The notes beneath the pieces are model-generated. The model was given only the letters and a program-made list of their open reading frames with translations. It did no database searches and was not told the origin of the DNA. The translations under genes and the position numbers were made by a program. A stretch of 64,000 bases of DNA from an uncultured Ruegeria sp. (GTDB lineage Bacteria; Pseudomonadota; Alphaproteobacteria; Rhodobacterales; Rhodobacteraceae), in assembly GCF_947500045.1 (NCBI RefSeq), contig NZ_CANMQQ010000013.1:84366-148365 (forward strand), in the 5' to 3' direction. Position 1 is the stretch's first letter. Each line of letters begins with the position of its first letter. Positions 34,420 through 43,520 of the stretch are shown one piece after another.

Positions 34420-36552
34420 ATGATAGATCCAATGCCAGGTGACATTTTTCAGACCGGTCAGGTTCTGAACAATACCTACGAGATTCTGGGCGTTCTGGGC
34501 CGGGGCGGGACCGGCGAGGTTTATTTGGCTCGTAATCGGGTTGTGGATCGCAAGGTGGCGATTAAGGCGTTGAACTCACAATTCTCGGGTAACGCTGATT
34601 ATGTCGAGCTGATGAAGCGCGAGGAAGAGATGCGCAACATCGTGCATGATGCCGTGGTGCGCTATTCGGAATGCTCGATGTCGGACCAGAACCACGTGTT
34701 TCTGGTTATGGAGTTTGTCGACGGGACCTCACTGAACGATCTGATGATGGAGCGCCGGGTCGAAGACCGGGAACTGTTGATCGTAGCGCATCGGGTGCTG
34801 GAAGGTCTGGTACAGGTGCACCACAATGGTATTGTGCATCGCGATCTCAGCCCTGACAACATCATCCTGCGCGACGATGACCCCGAACGGGCGACGATTA
34901 TCGATTTTGGTATCGCCAAAGACACGACCGCAGGTGCACGTACGATCGTGGGCAATGAGTTTGCGGGTAAATATGAATACGCCGCGCCCGAGCAATTGGA
35001 AGGGCGCGCCGAACGCAGGACAGACCTGTATTCGCTTGGGGCGTCGCTTTTGGCGGCGGCGCGGCAGGAAATACCATTTCCCGGTTCCACGCCCGGCGAG
35101 ATTATTCGCCGAAAGCAACAACCGCTGGACACGTCAGGGCTCGGTGATGATCTGCGGCGGTTGATCGAATGGTTGTCTGCACCTGATTTGGACGATCGTC
35201 CCGACGATGCGTCTGAGGCACTAAGTTGGCTTGACGGGGTGCTGAAGCCTGCAGGCGGGCGATCCGGTTCTTCACCTGGGCGCGGCGGTGGGTCCCGGAG
35301 ACCAGCACGCACGCGCGACACGAAGAAAACGGGCAAAGGCCTGTTGATCGGCCTGCCTGTCGCGCTGATTGCAGCGCTCGGCGGTCTTTGGGTAGCAGGT
35401 GTTTTTGATGCGCTGTTCGAACCACCTCTGCCATTGGCCAGCCCCTACGAGTTGACGGTGGGCACTGCACCAGACGGTAGCGCTGTGCTCAGCAGCTATG
35501 CACCGGATCAGGCTGGGGCTGATCTCATCCTTGGCGGGTTTCAACAAGCGACAGGGCTTGAGGCGGCTGAAGGTGCGGTCACCCTTGCCGATGGTGTCCC
35601 TGATCCGGATTGGCCGGCGCAGATGAGCCAGCTTTTGAACCTTGCCGGCAATCTGGAAAGCTGGGAGCTTTCGGTGTCGGATTCCCGTGCCAACCTGAAC
35701 GGGGTTGCCTCCAGCATCTCTGCTCGTGGTGCGCTTGCGGCGCAGTTGGAGCAGTTAGCCAGCACCTCCGGCATTCAGATCACGCAGGACATCGTCGCGG
35801 GCCCCCGAGTTCTCTCACGCGCCGCGCTGCAGACGTCGTTGTCTCGTCTAGGCAGTTGTGGGCCCCTGCAGGCCTCGGCCACGGCGGATGGCACCTATCC
35901 GTTGTTCGATACCATTACGATTACAGGCGATCTGGCAAACGGATCGGATCAGGATAATATCAAACGTGCGTTGGGTCCTGTTATCGGCGACCGGAACCTG
36001 CGTTTCGACACAACTGTACTGAACGAAGAACTCTGTGCAATTCGTGCGGTATTACCGGATGTCCCTTCTGCCAACCTGTCGATCTGGCTGGGGGATGGTG
36101 CCACTGGCGCGCCGTCGTTAAGTGGTGTTTTTCGCACCAGTGAAAACCCGGTGGTCGAGGTGCATATGCCGGAATCGATAACCGAGGGTTCTTTGTGGGT
36201 CATGGTCGTCGACAATACGGGCACAGTGTTCCATGTGCTGCCAAACGTGAACCGGACCGACCATGACATTGCCAATTTGGGCGAGATGAAGAATGGGGTT
36301 CGGCAAGTGCGGGTTCTTCATTCAATCGAAGAGTTCAAGGAAGACAACTCGCGCCTGGCGATCCGTGTCAACGAGGGTGATTACGGAAAGACAGAAGTAA
36401 TCGCGATCCTCAGCCGTTCGAACTTGTTCGATCTGCGCCGTCCCCGCGATGAAAGCGTAACTTCGGTTGCAGAGGCGCTGGCTGGTGCAATTGATGGTCG
36501 CGAAGGAGAGATCATCGGTGTTGCCAGCCGGATCATTGATGCCCGTCCCTAA
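34420..36552 (+). CDS. ppkA: PpkA-like transmembrane Ser/Thr protein kinase
   Basis: 710 residues from ATG 34420 (a TTG directly before it is also in frame). Kinase motifs: glycine loop GRGGTGEVY (27-35), VAIK with Lys49, HRDLSPDN with catalytic Asp142, and DFG at 162-164. A membrane helix at about 307-330 (GLLIGLPVALIAALGGLWVA) separates the cytoplasmic kinase from a periplasmic part ending in a DUF4384-like segment (LWVMVVDNTGTVFHVLPNVN). PpkA phosphorylates the FHA protein to trigger T6SS assembly. It is divergent from clpV and converges, 6 nt apart, on the caspase-like gene. A TATAAT box occurs near 34356-34361 but with no clear -35. Confidence 0.9.
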   Translation: MIDPMPGDIFQTGQVLNNTYEILGVLGRGGTGEVYLARNRVVDRKVAIKALNSQFSGNADYVELMKREEEMRNIVHDAVVRYSECSMSDQNHVFLVMEFVDGTSLNDLMMERRVEDRELLIVAHRVLEGLVQVHHNGIVHRDLSPDNIILRDDDPERATIIDFGIAKDTTAGARTIVGNEFAGKYEYAAPEQLEGRAERRTDLYSLGASLLAAARQEIPFPGSTPGEIIRRKQQPLDTSGLGDDLRRLIEWLSAPDLDDRPDDASEALSWLDGVLKPAGGRSGSSPGRGGGSRRPARTRDTKKTGKGLLIGLPVALIAALGGLWVAGVFDALFEPPLPLASPYELTVGTAPDGSAVLSSYAPDQAGADLILGGFQQATGLEAAEGAVTLADGVPDPDWPAQMSQLLNLAGNLESWELSVSDSRANLNGVASSISARGALAAQLEQLASTSGIQITQDIVAGPRVLSRAALQTSLSRLGSCGPLQASATADGTYPLFDTITITGDLANGSDQDNIKRALGPVIGDRNLRFDTTVLNEELCAIRAVLPDVPSANLSIWLGDGATGAPSLSGVFRTSENPVVEVHMPESITEGSLWVMVVDNTGTVFHVLPNVNRTDHDIANLGEMKNGVRQVRVLHSIEEFKEDNSRLAIRVNEGDYGKTEVIAILSRSNLFDLRRPRDESVTSVAEALAGAIDGREGEIIGVASRIIDARP

Positions 36553-36558
36553 GGTTGA

Positions 36559-38889
36559 TCAGAACAGATCGAAGCGCACCGGATTGATGGCCCAATAAAC
36601 CCGCGCCGCCAGGATAAGCCGTTCTTTGGGGTCATTCAGTGCCGCTGTTGATATCGGTACACCGTGCGCGATTGCAACGTCTTCAAGTGCCTTCTTGGTT
36701 GCTGGACCGACCTGACCGTCGACAGCCACGTTTTGCCCCAGTTCATTCAGCGCCATTTGTAGGGCTCTATCCTGCGCCACAGCCGGCAAACTATTCAATT
36801 GATCGCGTGCCTGCCCTGCCGCCTCGGCATCCGCTAAGAGCGAGGCCTTGGCCGCACGCAAGGCCGCGTCTGCCTGGCCTTTACCCGAAACCTGACCGTC
36901 AAGGATAATATAAGCGCCGTTCGCACCGCCCCACGCATCGCCCCGTGCCAGCGAAGCATCATACCAGTCCAGCGCCTCGGATTTTGTCCGTCCCGGCAAT
37001 TGGCCGCGCAAAATCATTCGCGCCACGCTGGCAGGTGCAGTCGGATGTCCCCCCTCAGCAGCAGCCAGAAAATACTCAAGCGCCTTGTCATTATCGACGG
37101 GATTGCCCCCAAGCCCGTTCAGCGCGACATAAGCAAGGTTGTTGTACCCATAGATATCTTTGCGCAGCTCGGACGCCCGCAAATAGCGCATCCCGCGTTC
37201 AGGGATATAGTGCTCAGAGTCTTCGCGTAGGAAATACAGACCAAGTTCGTTCATTGAGAACGTATGGCCCAGTTCGACCGAACGTTCGAGCAGCTCAAAT
37301 CCGCGTTGTTTGGCTTCTTGAGTTTTCCCTTCCCGCAGCAGCTTTTTGCCCAGCCTGTGCATCGCATAGGGATCCTGCTCGGCAGTTCCTTGTTCCAGCA
37401 ATTCCAGCGCCATTTGCGGATCAAGAGGGATGCGCGTGACATCACGGTCGATCCGCTCGGAATCCAGCAATACGGCAAGGGCGAACTTAGCGCGAATATG
37501 ACCGGCCTGCGCTGCTGCAGATATATTGGCATAAGCATCGCTTAGCTGTCCGGCGGCCTGCTGAACGCGACCCAATTGATAGCGGAACCGCGCATTGTCG
37601 GGGTTGGCGGCAACGGCAGCACGGCACGCTTCCAGCCCTTTGGTTATGTTGATCTCGTTCGGTAGCCGGAATACCCCCACGCCATTCAAGTCCAGCGCAT
37701 CGCCGGCTTCCAGATCGCAAGGGTTCATGTTTAGTTTAAGTGACACATCAACCCGCTGACGCTGCTGGCCTGTGGTGACAACTTCAACTGTGAATGTATC
37801 CTCAACATCTGAGGTGATGATATCAACCGCCCGGATGTCAGAGATTTCTGGGGTGTAATTGATTGCACCGCTCTGCTGCCCGCCACCAATGGCGATCACG
37901 CCTTGTTCGGGTCGCTCAACCAATTGAACCGTGTCGATATCGGTTCCCAGAGCTTGTTCCAAAAGTTGGGATAGCGGTACGTTTTTATCGAATTGCCGGG
38001 TCAGATCCAGCGACCGCGAGATTGTCGCCTGAGGGGGTTCCTCCGTTGGTTCGGCTTGCGATTGCGCAAGATAGAAGGGTTTAACCAGCGTTGAACTTTC
38101 CCAGGGGATTTGCTGCCCATCGGTCGAACTGTGCACCTGTTCGCGAATAACCGGGAACAAGGCCTGAATATTCTCGAACGGTGAATTGCGTGCTGTTTCG
38201 AGAACCGCGGCAGTGTAGGGGCTGTTCTGACCCGAGGCCCCATCGCTGGCAACTGCACCTGGTGAGGTTGAATACGCAACAAGTGAATTCAGTGGTGTTC
38301 GGAATACATCAAACCCGGTGCGCGTTTCGAACAAGTTAGCATCGAGATCAGCCGCCAGCCGAATATCGCTGAATGGGTTATCTCGACAAGAATCCAGGAT
38401 AGCTACATGAGCGGAACTGCGGGCTGATAGGGTATCGATCACCCGGTCCAGTGTCATTGTGGCGAGGGGGACATCATAGATACTTTCGAATTTGGCATCG
38501 ACGGGCAGCAGATAATTACGCCGCCCGATTTGGATACCATGCCCGGCATAGTAAAATAGCACATTGGCAGAGTCGGGAATATTTAGAACGGCGGTGCGCA
38601 GCAATTCCTCGAATTCGCGCTTCTCAAGGTCATATCCGTCATAAACCTTGAAATTGAACTCGCGAAGTAAAGCCGCAATATCCTGTGCATCTTTGCGTGC
38701 ATTGGCAAGGTCACCGACATTCATGTAGTCCTGATTGCCGATCACGATCGCGATGCGCGGCGCGATTGGCGTTTGTATCGACGTGTCAGTAGTGGATTGA
38801 GCCAGCGCCGGATTTATCCAGAGACATAAGGCGAGTAGTCCGCAAAGAACCCGAGCTTTCAGATTGTATCTGAATATGCGTGGACCCAC
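36559..38889 (-). CDS. Secreted caspase-like (C14) protein with Sel1 repeats and peptidoglycan-binding-like tail
   Basis: 776 residues from a GTG at 38889, placed 4 nt after the lipoprotein stop and just before a signal peptide (RVLCGLLALCLWINPALAQ); the longer open frame upstream is an Ala-rich artefact of the neighbour's Gly tail. The caspase-like p20 domain has YYAGHG with His117 and LDSCRDNPF with Cys168, an intact catalytic dyad. The middle has a beta domain and Sel1-like repeats (about 450-690: IRAKFALAVLLDSERID, HRLGKKLLREGKTQEAKQRG, NNLAYVALNGLGGNPVDNDK), and the end a peptidoglycan-binding-like unit (ALNELGQNVAVDGQVGPATK). Role unknown; in the T6SS context it may process a component in the periplasm. 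Confidence 0.85.
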   Translation of the reverse strand: MGPRIFRYNLKARVLCGLLALCLWINPALAQSTTDTSIQTPIAPRIAIVIGNQDYMNVGDLANARKDAQDIAALLREFNFKVYDGYDLEKREFEELLRTAVLNIPDSANVLFYYAGHGIQIGRRNYLLPVDAKFESIYDVPLATMTLDRVIDTLSARSSAHVAILDSCRDNPFSDIRLAADLDANLFETRTGFDVFRTPLNSLVAYSTSPGAVASDGASGQNSPYTAAVLETARNSPFENIQALFPVIREQVHSSTDGQQIPWESSTLVKPFYLAQSQAEPTEEPPQATISRSLDLTRQFDKNVPLSQLLEQALGTDIDTVQLVERPEQGVIAIGGGQQSGAINYTPEISDIRAVDIITSDVEDTFTVEVVTTGQQRQRVDVSLKLNMNPCDLEAGDALDLNGVGVFRLPNEINITKGLEACRAAVAANPDNARFRYQLGRVQQAAGQLSDAYANISAAAQAGHIRAKFALAVLLDSERIDRDVTRIPLDPQMALELLEQGTAEQDPYAMHRLGKKLLREGKTQEAKQRGFELLERSVELGHTFSMNELGLYFLREDSEHYIPERGMRYLRASELRKDIYGYNNLAYVALNGLGGNPVDNDKALEYFLAAAEGGHPTAPASVARMILRGQLPGRTKSEALDWYDASLARGDAWGGANGAYIILDGQVSGKGQADAALRAAKASLLADAEAAGQARDQLNSLPAVAQDRALQMALNELGQNVAVDGQVGPATKKALEDVAIAHGVPISTAALNDPKERLILAARVYWAINPVRFDLF

Positions 38890-38893
38890 GGTT

Positions 38894-39190
38894 TCAACCC
38901 CAGCTTCCGCCGCCGCCACCACCAGTACCGCCGCCGCCACCGCCGCCGCCACTGTTGCCGCCGCCGCCGCCACCATCTCCGCCGCCGTCATCTCCACCAC
39001 TATTTTCCTCTCGGGCCGAAGTGCTGGATGATTTTGCCTGCGCCGGTGCGGGTGCAGGTGTCGGTTCGACAACAGGTGCGGGTTGCGGTTCGACTATGGG
39101 TTCTTGCTGGCTGGTATCAAGGCCGACCGTATCGCAGCCAGCTACAATAAGTGTACTGGACAATATTAGCGTGACTGAAACTCGGACCAT
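38894..39190 (-). CDS. Small Pro- and Gly-rich lipoprotein
   Basis: 98 residues. N-terminal VSVTLILSSTLIVAGC is a lipoprotein signal with lipidated Cys19. The mature part has a Pro/Glu/Ala-rich segment (VEPQPAPVVEPTPAPAPAQ) and ends in a run of glycines broken by Asp, Asn and Ser and closed by SWG. No family recognised. It lies directly upstream of the caspase-like gene and is probably co-transcribed; the Gly tail might be a flexible tether or a substrate of that protease. Because of low complexity, the exact reading frame rests on the signal peptide and the tight spacing to the next gene. Confidence 0.7.
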   Translation of the reverse strand: MVRVSVTLILSSTLIVAGCDTVGLDTSQQEPIVEPQPAPVVEPTPAPAPAQAKSSSTSAREENSGGDDGGGDGGGGGGNSGGGGGGGGTGGGGGGSWG

Positions 39191-39403
39191 TGCGGGTCCT
39201 CCCTATAGTAAAATGTACCAATATGACATTAACCCTATTACTAGTAGGCTTAAGCTGTCCAATATTGTTTATCGGAGTCAGCTGTTGACTACAGTGAAGT
39301 TGATCACGGTTCTGTTGCTAAAATTCTGTCCGATCGAAGAAATCACGCCGAACCTGCGGATTAAGCAGCCGGTTCCGTAAGATAACCAACGGACATCCGA
39401 GGA

Positions 39404-42400
39404 TTAAGGTGGAGCGGCAACGGCCGCCTCGTCCGCTTTGGACTGGGCATATTCTCGGTTATTCCTTAGTAGTGAGCTGTTGCCGACGTCCGCCAAGCCT
39501 TGGTCATAGATTTCGACCGCGCGAAGCCATCCTTCATGGTTGAAATACAACCTGGCCCATTTCTCGTATGTGTAAACCTTGACCTCATGTGTTGTGTCGG
39601 AATCCAGCACAACAGCTACTTCGTCAATAAGTTCCAACGCTGCGTTCGGCATGTCGGCACTGATCATCGATTCCATGTGGCTCGAAAGGACGTTTTGTAA
39701 AACTCCTGCCAGAGCTTTGGGATCAGGGAAAACCGTCTCCATTTCGTTGACAGCCACGATAAAACCTGCTGCACCTTCGGTTTTGAGGGCGGATGTGGAC
39801 CACTCCTGAAAAGAATACGGGACGTTGCGACGCAGATCTCGGGAGTCAGGAACCAACTCAAGCCCAGCAGCATATGCGAGTAAAGCGCCCTTCCAATCGT
39901 TTTGCTCCAGCCGAGCGTTGCCCCAGTCTCGATACAGCGCGACTGTGCTATTGTTGAATTCTTCGGGTGAAAGAAAGGACCGTGCACTGACCAATTGGGC
40001 CTTTGCCAAATCAATTTCCCCTGACCTAACCTTCTCGGAGATTAATCTCTGGATCGCCCGCGTGCCCATCTCCGCGACCTTCTCATCGCCCGGGAAAAGC
40101 CCCCCAAGTGTTTCAGCGGCGGTGGCAACGCCTTGGGCACCAGCGTCTGCACCGCTTGTGCGCGTCCACTCCTGAGCTATGTAAGCGACATTTCTTGAAA
40201 ACAATTTGGCATCGTCCAAGTCACTGCGCGCGTTCGAGTAAATTCTGGCCGCAGCTTCCCACTCTCTTTCATCCATTGCACGTTGGGCACGGTGATCGAT
40301 AATCAGGATTGTGAGTTCACGGAAGGTTTCCGGTGCCAGAAGCAATTGAGCACTATCCAGGAACTCCATAGCTCCGTCATGGTTGCCTTCGCGCAAGTAG
40401 GTGTTCAATTTCCGAACGATTTCGTTTTCGCCAAAGCCAGGATCTACCGCAAAGGTCGGGAACAGCTCGCGAAGCCGCGCGTTGGTAACTTCCAGTTCTA
40501 CAGTTCCACCTTCCGCCAGAGCACTAGCCTGCCACTTTTGGGCGACATAGCGGGCGTTTTTCGACAAGTAGTCGTCGTCGGGATGTGCAGCAAGGCCAGA
40601 TGCATGCAATTCGGCCGCAGCTTGCCAATCACCGCTTTCGATCAGCTCGCGTGCATAAGCGTTGTACACATAGGCACCTAAATCCCAGTCCGAACCCGTT
40701 GCAGTTAGCAAGGGTCCAATTTTTTGAGCTTGCTCCAGCGCCATTTCTAGTTGTCGGCTATCCATCCCTGAATTGATCCAACGAATGGTGAAATTCTCTG
40801 CGACGTCATCAAACCCTGAGACCAACGGCAACTGGTCTTTTAGGTCTGCGATTTTGGATAGCCCATCCTCGATCCCGCCGCTATCCAATGCCCATTCTTG
40901 TGCCAAGTAACGCGCAATCCGATGGGCGCGCTCGGTCTCCAAACTTGTGCCAAATACTCCCGCAATAATGGAGGCCGCGGCCTCGTAGTCCGTCATATCT
41001 ATCATTGAACGCGCTTGACGAAGATAAAGATCAGATCGCCAATGGCCAATTTCAGCTTTTGCCTCCCCAACAAGCAGCGCATCGGCACGGTCGGCAATAG
41101 AGAACGCTTCTTCCCATTCTCCACGAGACACCGAAGCTTCTGCTGGGCGCAAGAAAACCGCAATTTTATCGGACTCAAAATCATGGCCCGGAATTTGGCT
41201 TGCAGCGCGGTCTAGCACCTCTAGCGCTCCGACATAGTCGTCCGAATCTGACCGGGTGGCGGCCCATTTGCTCCAGACTGCACGTTGATTTTGGGCAAGT
41301 ATCTCGTCGTCGGGTGCAAGTTGGCGCCCTAAGGCCGCCACGGTCGTGGCCTGTTCCCAGTCTGCGCTCTCTGCCAGTGATCTGCTCCAACCGTTGAGCG
41401 CCGCCAAGGCGTTTGTAACGGCGGATGAGAATTCAGGATCAAGGCTCATTGCGCGGAAATTGGCAAGCAGAGCTTCTTGATATTTGCCCTCGCGGAGAAA
41501 TTCGACTCCGTGATTGTAATAGATAAGAGCTGCGATCCCCTCCCGCCCGATTTCGCGGCGAAGAGCTTTGTTAGACTCTGGTATGTATGTAAAACCAGTT
41601 AAGTTTTTGAATTCTTCGACTTGCTCACGCGCCGGTGCGAATCCGCGCGCGGTAGTCGTCTCGACATCCACATGATCCAAACCATCATAAAGGATCGAAA
41701 ATGCATGATCCGGCACTTCGATTGCCCTTAGATCCAGGCCAAGACGCCATCCGAGAACATTATAGAGTGCCGCTGAGGAAACGCAGTTAAAAAGACCTTG
41801 GTCCAATACTTCCGAAATATCAGTTTGCGATAGTTGGTATCTATTCAAATACGAATTTTCATGTAGCCATTCCAAAAGGTTCCGCCCTAGTACCATGGGG
41901 GGTGCAGTAGTATCCAACTCCTCGCGAATAAGGCCTTCTAAGGTGTCAAGTTGCTGGCGGTAAGTGTCGCGCTCTTGCTGATCCATGACACCTGAGGCCA
42001 AAAGGGCAATAGTTTCGATATCTGACGCTTCCAAACCCCCGGTTTCAGCACGCGCGAAGATCTCTTTCTCAGCATCGGTCAATGAGACGCCGTCCACCCC
42101 AAGCGTTTCCAACCCTTCAATCATGTCTATGGCTGCCGCAGGAGACTCGCCAAAAGCATAGCGTGGTTCAGGTGGCCCGTCCCATCCCTTCAACCATAGG
42201 TCAGCAATTGCTATTTCAATTTTTTCTGTAGGCGGAAAGAGACGGATCAATACCCATGTTGCTGGGGCTGGCGGTAGCGATACGACCTGCTCCGGTCTTA
42301 GCGCATCCAGCCTTTCTTCGATGAGAGATCGAAAGCCGGTCGAAGGTGAATAACTAGATGCGAGAACGTCAACACGCATAGGTGGCGCATCCGATGGCTC

Positions 42401-42724
42401 AGGTGAAAGTGAAAGTACGAGCTCCGTCGCGTTTACGACACGCCCTCCGAAGCCAATGACGACATCTACAGGTTCACCGTCGATAATGTCGAAGCGAGCG
42501 ATGGTGCTTGGATCTCCATCAAACAAAGCGTCAACAGACGATAGGTGTTCAGGAGCAGTAAGATCAAATTCAAGTTTGGCGTCTTGGAGGGAAAGAAGGG
42601 AAACCGCCGAGTCCTGCGCCGATGCCTGCCCAAACTGCAAAATACCAAATACTAATATTATTAGGCGCGCCCAAGTTCCGCGTAAAACGTGCATTGGTAT
42701 ACGTTCTTTACAGGTGTTTTGCAT
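39404..42724 (-). CDS. Large secreted protein: discoidin-like, transglutaminase-like and TPR-type repeat regions
   Basis: 1106 residues. ATG 42724 has GAGG nine bases upstream; an internal ATG at 42694 is possible. A signal peptide (LIILVFGILQFGQASAQ) precedes a beta-rich region resembling an F5/8-type jelly roll (about 45-185), then a transglutaminase-like core (about 285-370) with Cys in GLFNCVSSAALYN, His in VPDHAFSILYDG and Asp in DHVDVETTT. The rest (about 400-1090) is a long array of about 70-residue helical repeats with pattern W..A..Y..GL....DD..L..N..Y.AQ.W. The transglutaminase-like fold may be a protease, a crosslinker or a binding module. Codon use is AT-richer than in the T6SS core. 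It shares strand with the caspase-like pair, 213 nt upstream. Confidence 0.75.
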   Translation of the reverse strand: MQNTCKERIPMHVLRGTWARLIILVFGILQFGQASAQDSAVSLLSLQDAKLEFDLTAPEHLSSVDALFDGDPSTIARFDIIDGEPVDVVIGFGGRVVNATELVLSLSPEPSDAPPMRVDVLASSYSPSTGFRSLIEERLDALRPEQVVSLPPAPATWVLIRLFPPTEKIEIAIADLWLKGWDGPPEPRYAFGESPAAAIDMIEGLETLGVDGVSLTDAEKEIFARAETGGLEASDIETIALLASGVMDQQERDTYRQQLDTLEGLIREELDTTAPPMVLGRNLLEWLHENSYLNRYQLSQTDISEVLDQGLFNCVSSAALYNVLGWRLGLDLRAIEVPDHAFSILYDGLDHVDVETTTARGFAPAREQVEEFKNLTGFTYIPESNKALRREIGREGIAALIYYNHGVEFLREGKYQEALLANFRAMSLDPEFSSAVTNALAALNGWSRSLAESADWEQATTVAALGRQLAPDDEILAQNQRAVWSKWAATRSDSDDYVGALEVLDRAASQIPGHDFESDKIAVFLRPAEASVSRGEWEEAFSIADRADALLVGEAKAEIGHWRSDLYLRQARSMIDMTDYEAAASIIAGVFGTSLETERAHRIARYLAQEWALDSGGIEDGLSKIADLKDQLPLVSGFDDVAENFTIRWINSGMDSRQLEMALEQAQKIGPLLTATGSDWDLGAYVYNAYARELIESGDWQAAAELHASGLAAHPDDDYLSKNARYVAQKWQASALAEGGTVELEVTNARLRELFPTFAVDPGFGENEIVRKLNTYLREGNHDGAMEFLDSAQLLLAPETFRELTILIIDHRAQRAMDEREWEAAARIYSNARSDLDDAKLFSRNVAYIAQEWTRTSGADAGAQGVATAAETLGGLFPGDEKVAEMGTRAIQRLISEKVRSGEIDLAKAQLVSARSFLSPEEFNNSTVALYRDWGNARLEQNDWKGALLAYAAGLELVPDSRDLRRNVPYSFQEWSTSALKTEGAAGFIVAVNEMETVFPDPKALAGVLQNVLSSHMESMISADMPNAALELIDEVAVVLDSDTTHEVKVYTYEKWARLYFNHEGWLRAVEIYDQGLADVGNSSLLRNNREYAQSKADEAAVAAPP

Positions 42725-43112
42725 TGCTATTAACCTCAGTCGTCGAGCCTGTCTTGTTACATCAGTCGATTACTTCGGTATGCAAACGGAGCGTCCGGCG
42801 TTGGTTTTGAAATTATGCCATTTGTTTTCGAAGCTGATCGTGATCGGCTCCAAAACTCGAAGCATTGAAATGCGTGTCCACTTCCCCGCCTACGAAACCA
42901 AAAAACTACGTCGCATACCCGATCTGAGCGCTTGAGCACGAGAAGCGATAGTTGCAATTTATACTGGAACCTGGCGTCGCGTCTACTTTATGGGCATTCT
43001 TTCTGCATATTACGGATCAGTCGCAATCTTTGGCGTTAATCAAAGCAAACGCTTTGATTGGGTGGTTTTCTGCTAATCTCATGACCGTTCCGAAGGTCAC
43101 GAACTACCTTGT
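42725..43112. other. Gene-free stretch
   Basis: No convincing ORF. It holds a short perfect hairpin (listed separately) and grades into the ATPase remnant to the right. It separates the T6SS island from the catabolic locus. Confidence 0.5.
43038..43059. repeat. Perfect 9-bp hairpin
   Basis: AATCAAAGC and GCTTTGATT are exact inverse complements around an AAAC loop. On the plus strand a short T-run (GGTTTTC) follows within 10 nt, so a weak terminator is possible, but no intact gene ends just upstream. Confidence 0.4.
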
Positions 43113-43500
43113 ATGACGAATGGAATTGTTCGTCTCCCACCCCTCAGTCAGACAGACCGTCCTGAAACGAAATCAGGATTTATCGAAAGCGCATTCGGCG
43201 CAAAGAACCCTGTTGTAGAAAAACGGGTCATCGGAGATGACCTTTTTTGAATTCTTACTTTCGGGTGACTATTCTGAGGCACTTGGACGGATAAGATGGG
43301 AAGGAAAATGGGGTTGGTACCACGATTATGCCGACGCAATTGTCCAACGAGATGTCCGCGACGTTGCGCAGATCGAACAGCTCGCAATCATGCGGAAACT
43401 TCTGGCAGTTCTCGCGCAGCATTTCGGTCTGTTGGTCTACTATTCGGGGATCTGTTGCAGAGTTTTGACCGCTGACGCCCACCAATATAGAATTTTGTAA
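43113..43500 (+). pseudogene. Remnant of an AAA_14/DUF4143-type ATPase
   Basis: Two frames carry consecutive pieces of one family: VRLPPLSQTDRPE, FIESAFGAKNP, RVIGDDLF in the first, then, after a shift in the T6 run at 43243-43248, FEFLLSGDYSEALGRIRWEG, WYHDYADAIVQRDVRDVAQI, EQLAIMRKLLAVLAQHFGLL in the second. This is the order of the middle of DUF4143 ATPases, which have RLHPLSQ, GGYPEAL and YVxTIVQRDVRDL blocks. The N-terminal P-loop half and the C-terminus are absent, so it is a decayed fragment next to the boundary of the T6SS island. Confidence 0.65.
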
Positions 43501-43520
43501 CAGAACCACCTTTGGGTGAG

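Noticed and set aside
38890..39072. N-terminal extension of the caspase-like protein rich in Ala and Val
   Set aside because: It is the alternate-frame reading of the lipoprotein's Gly codons; the signal peptide begins after the GTG at 38889.
38880..39380. 166-residue plus-strand Pro-rich frame
   Set aside because: Antisense of the Gly-rich lipoprotein tail; poly-Pro composition has no other support.
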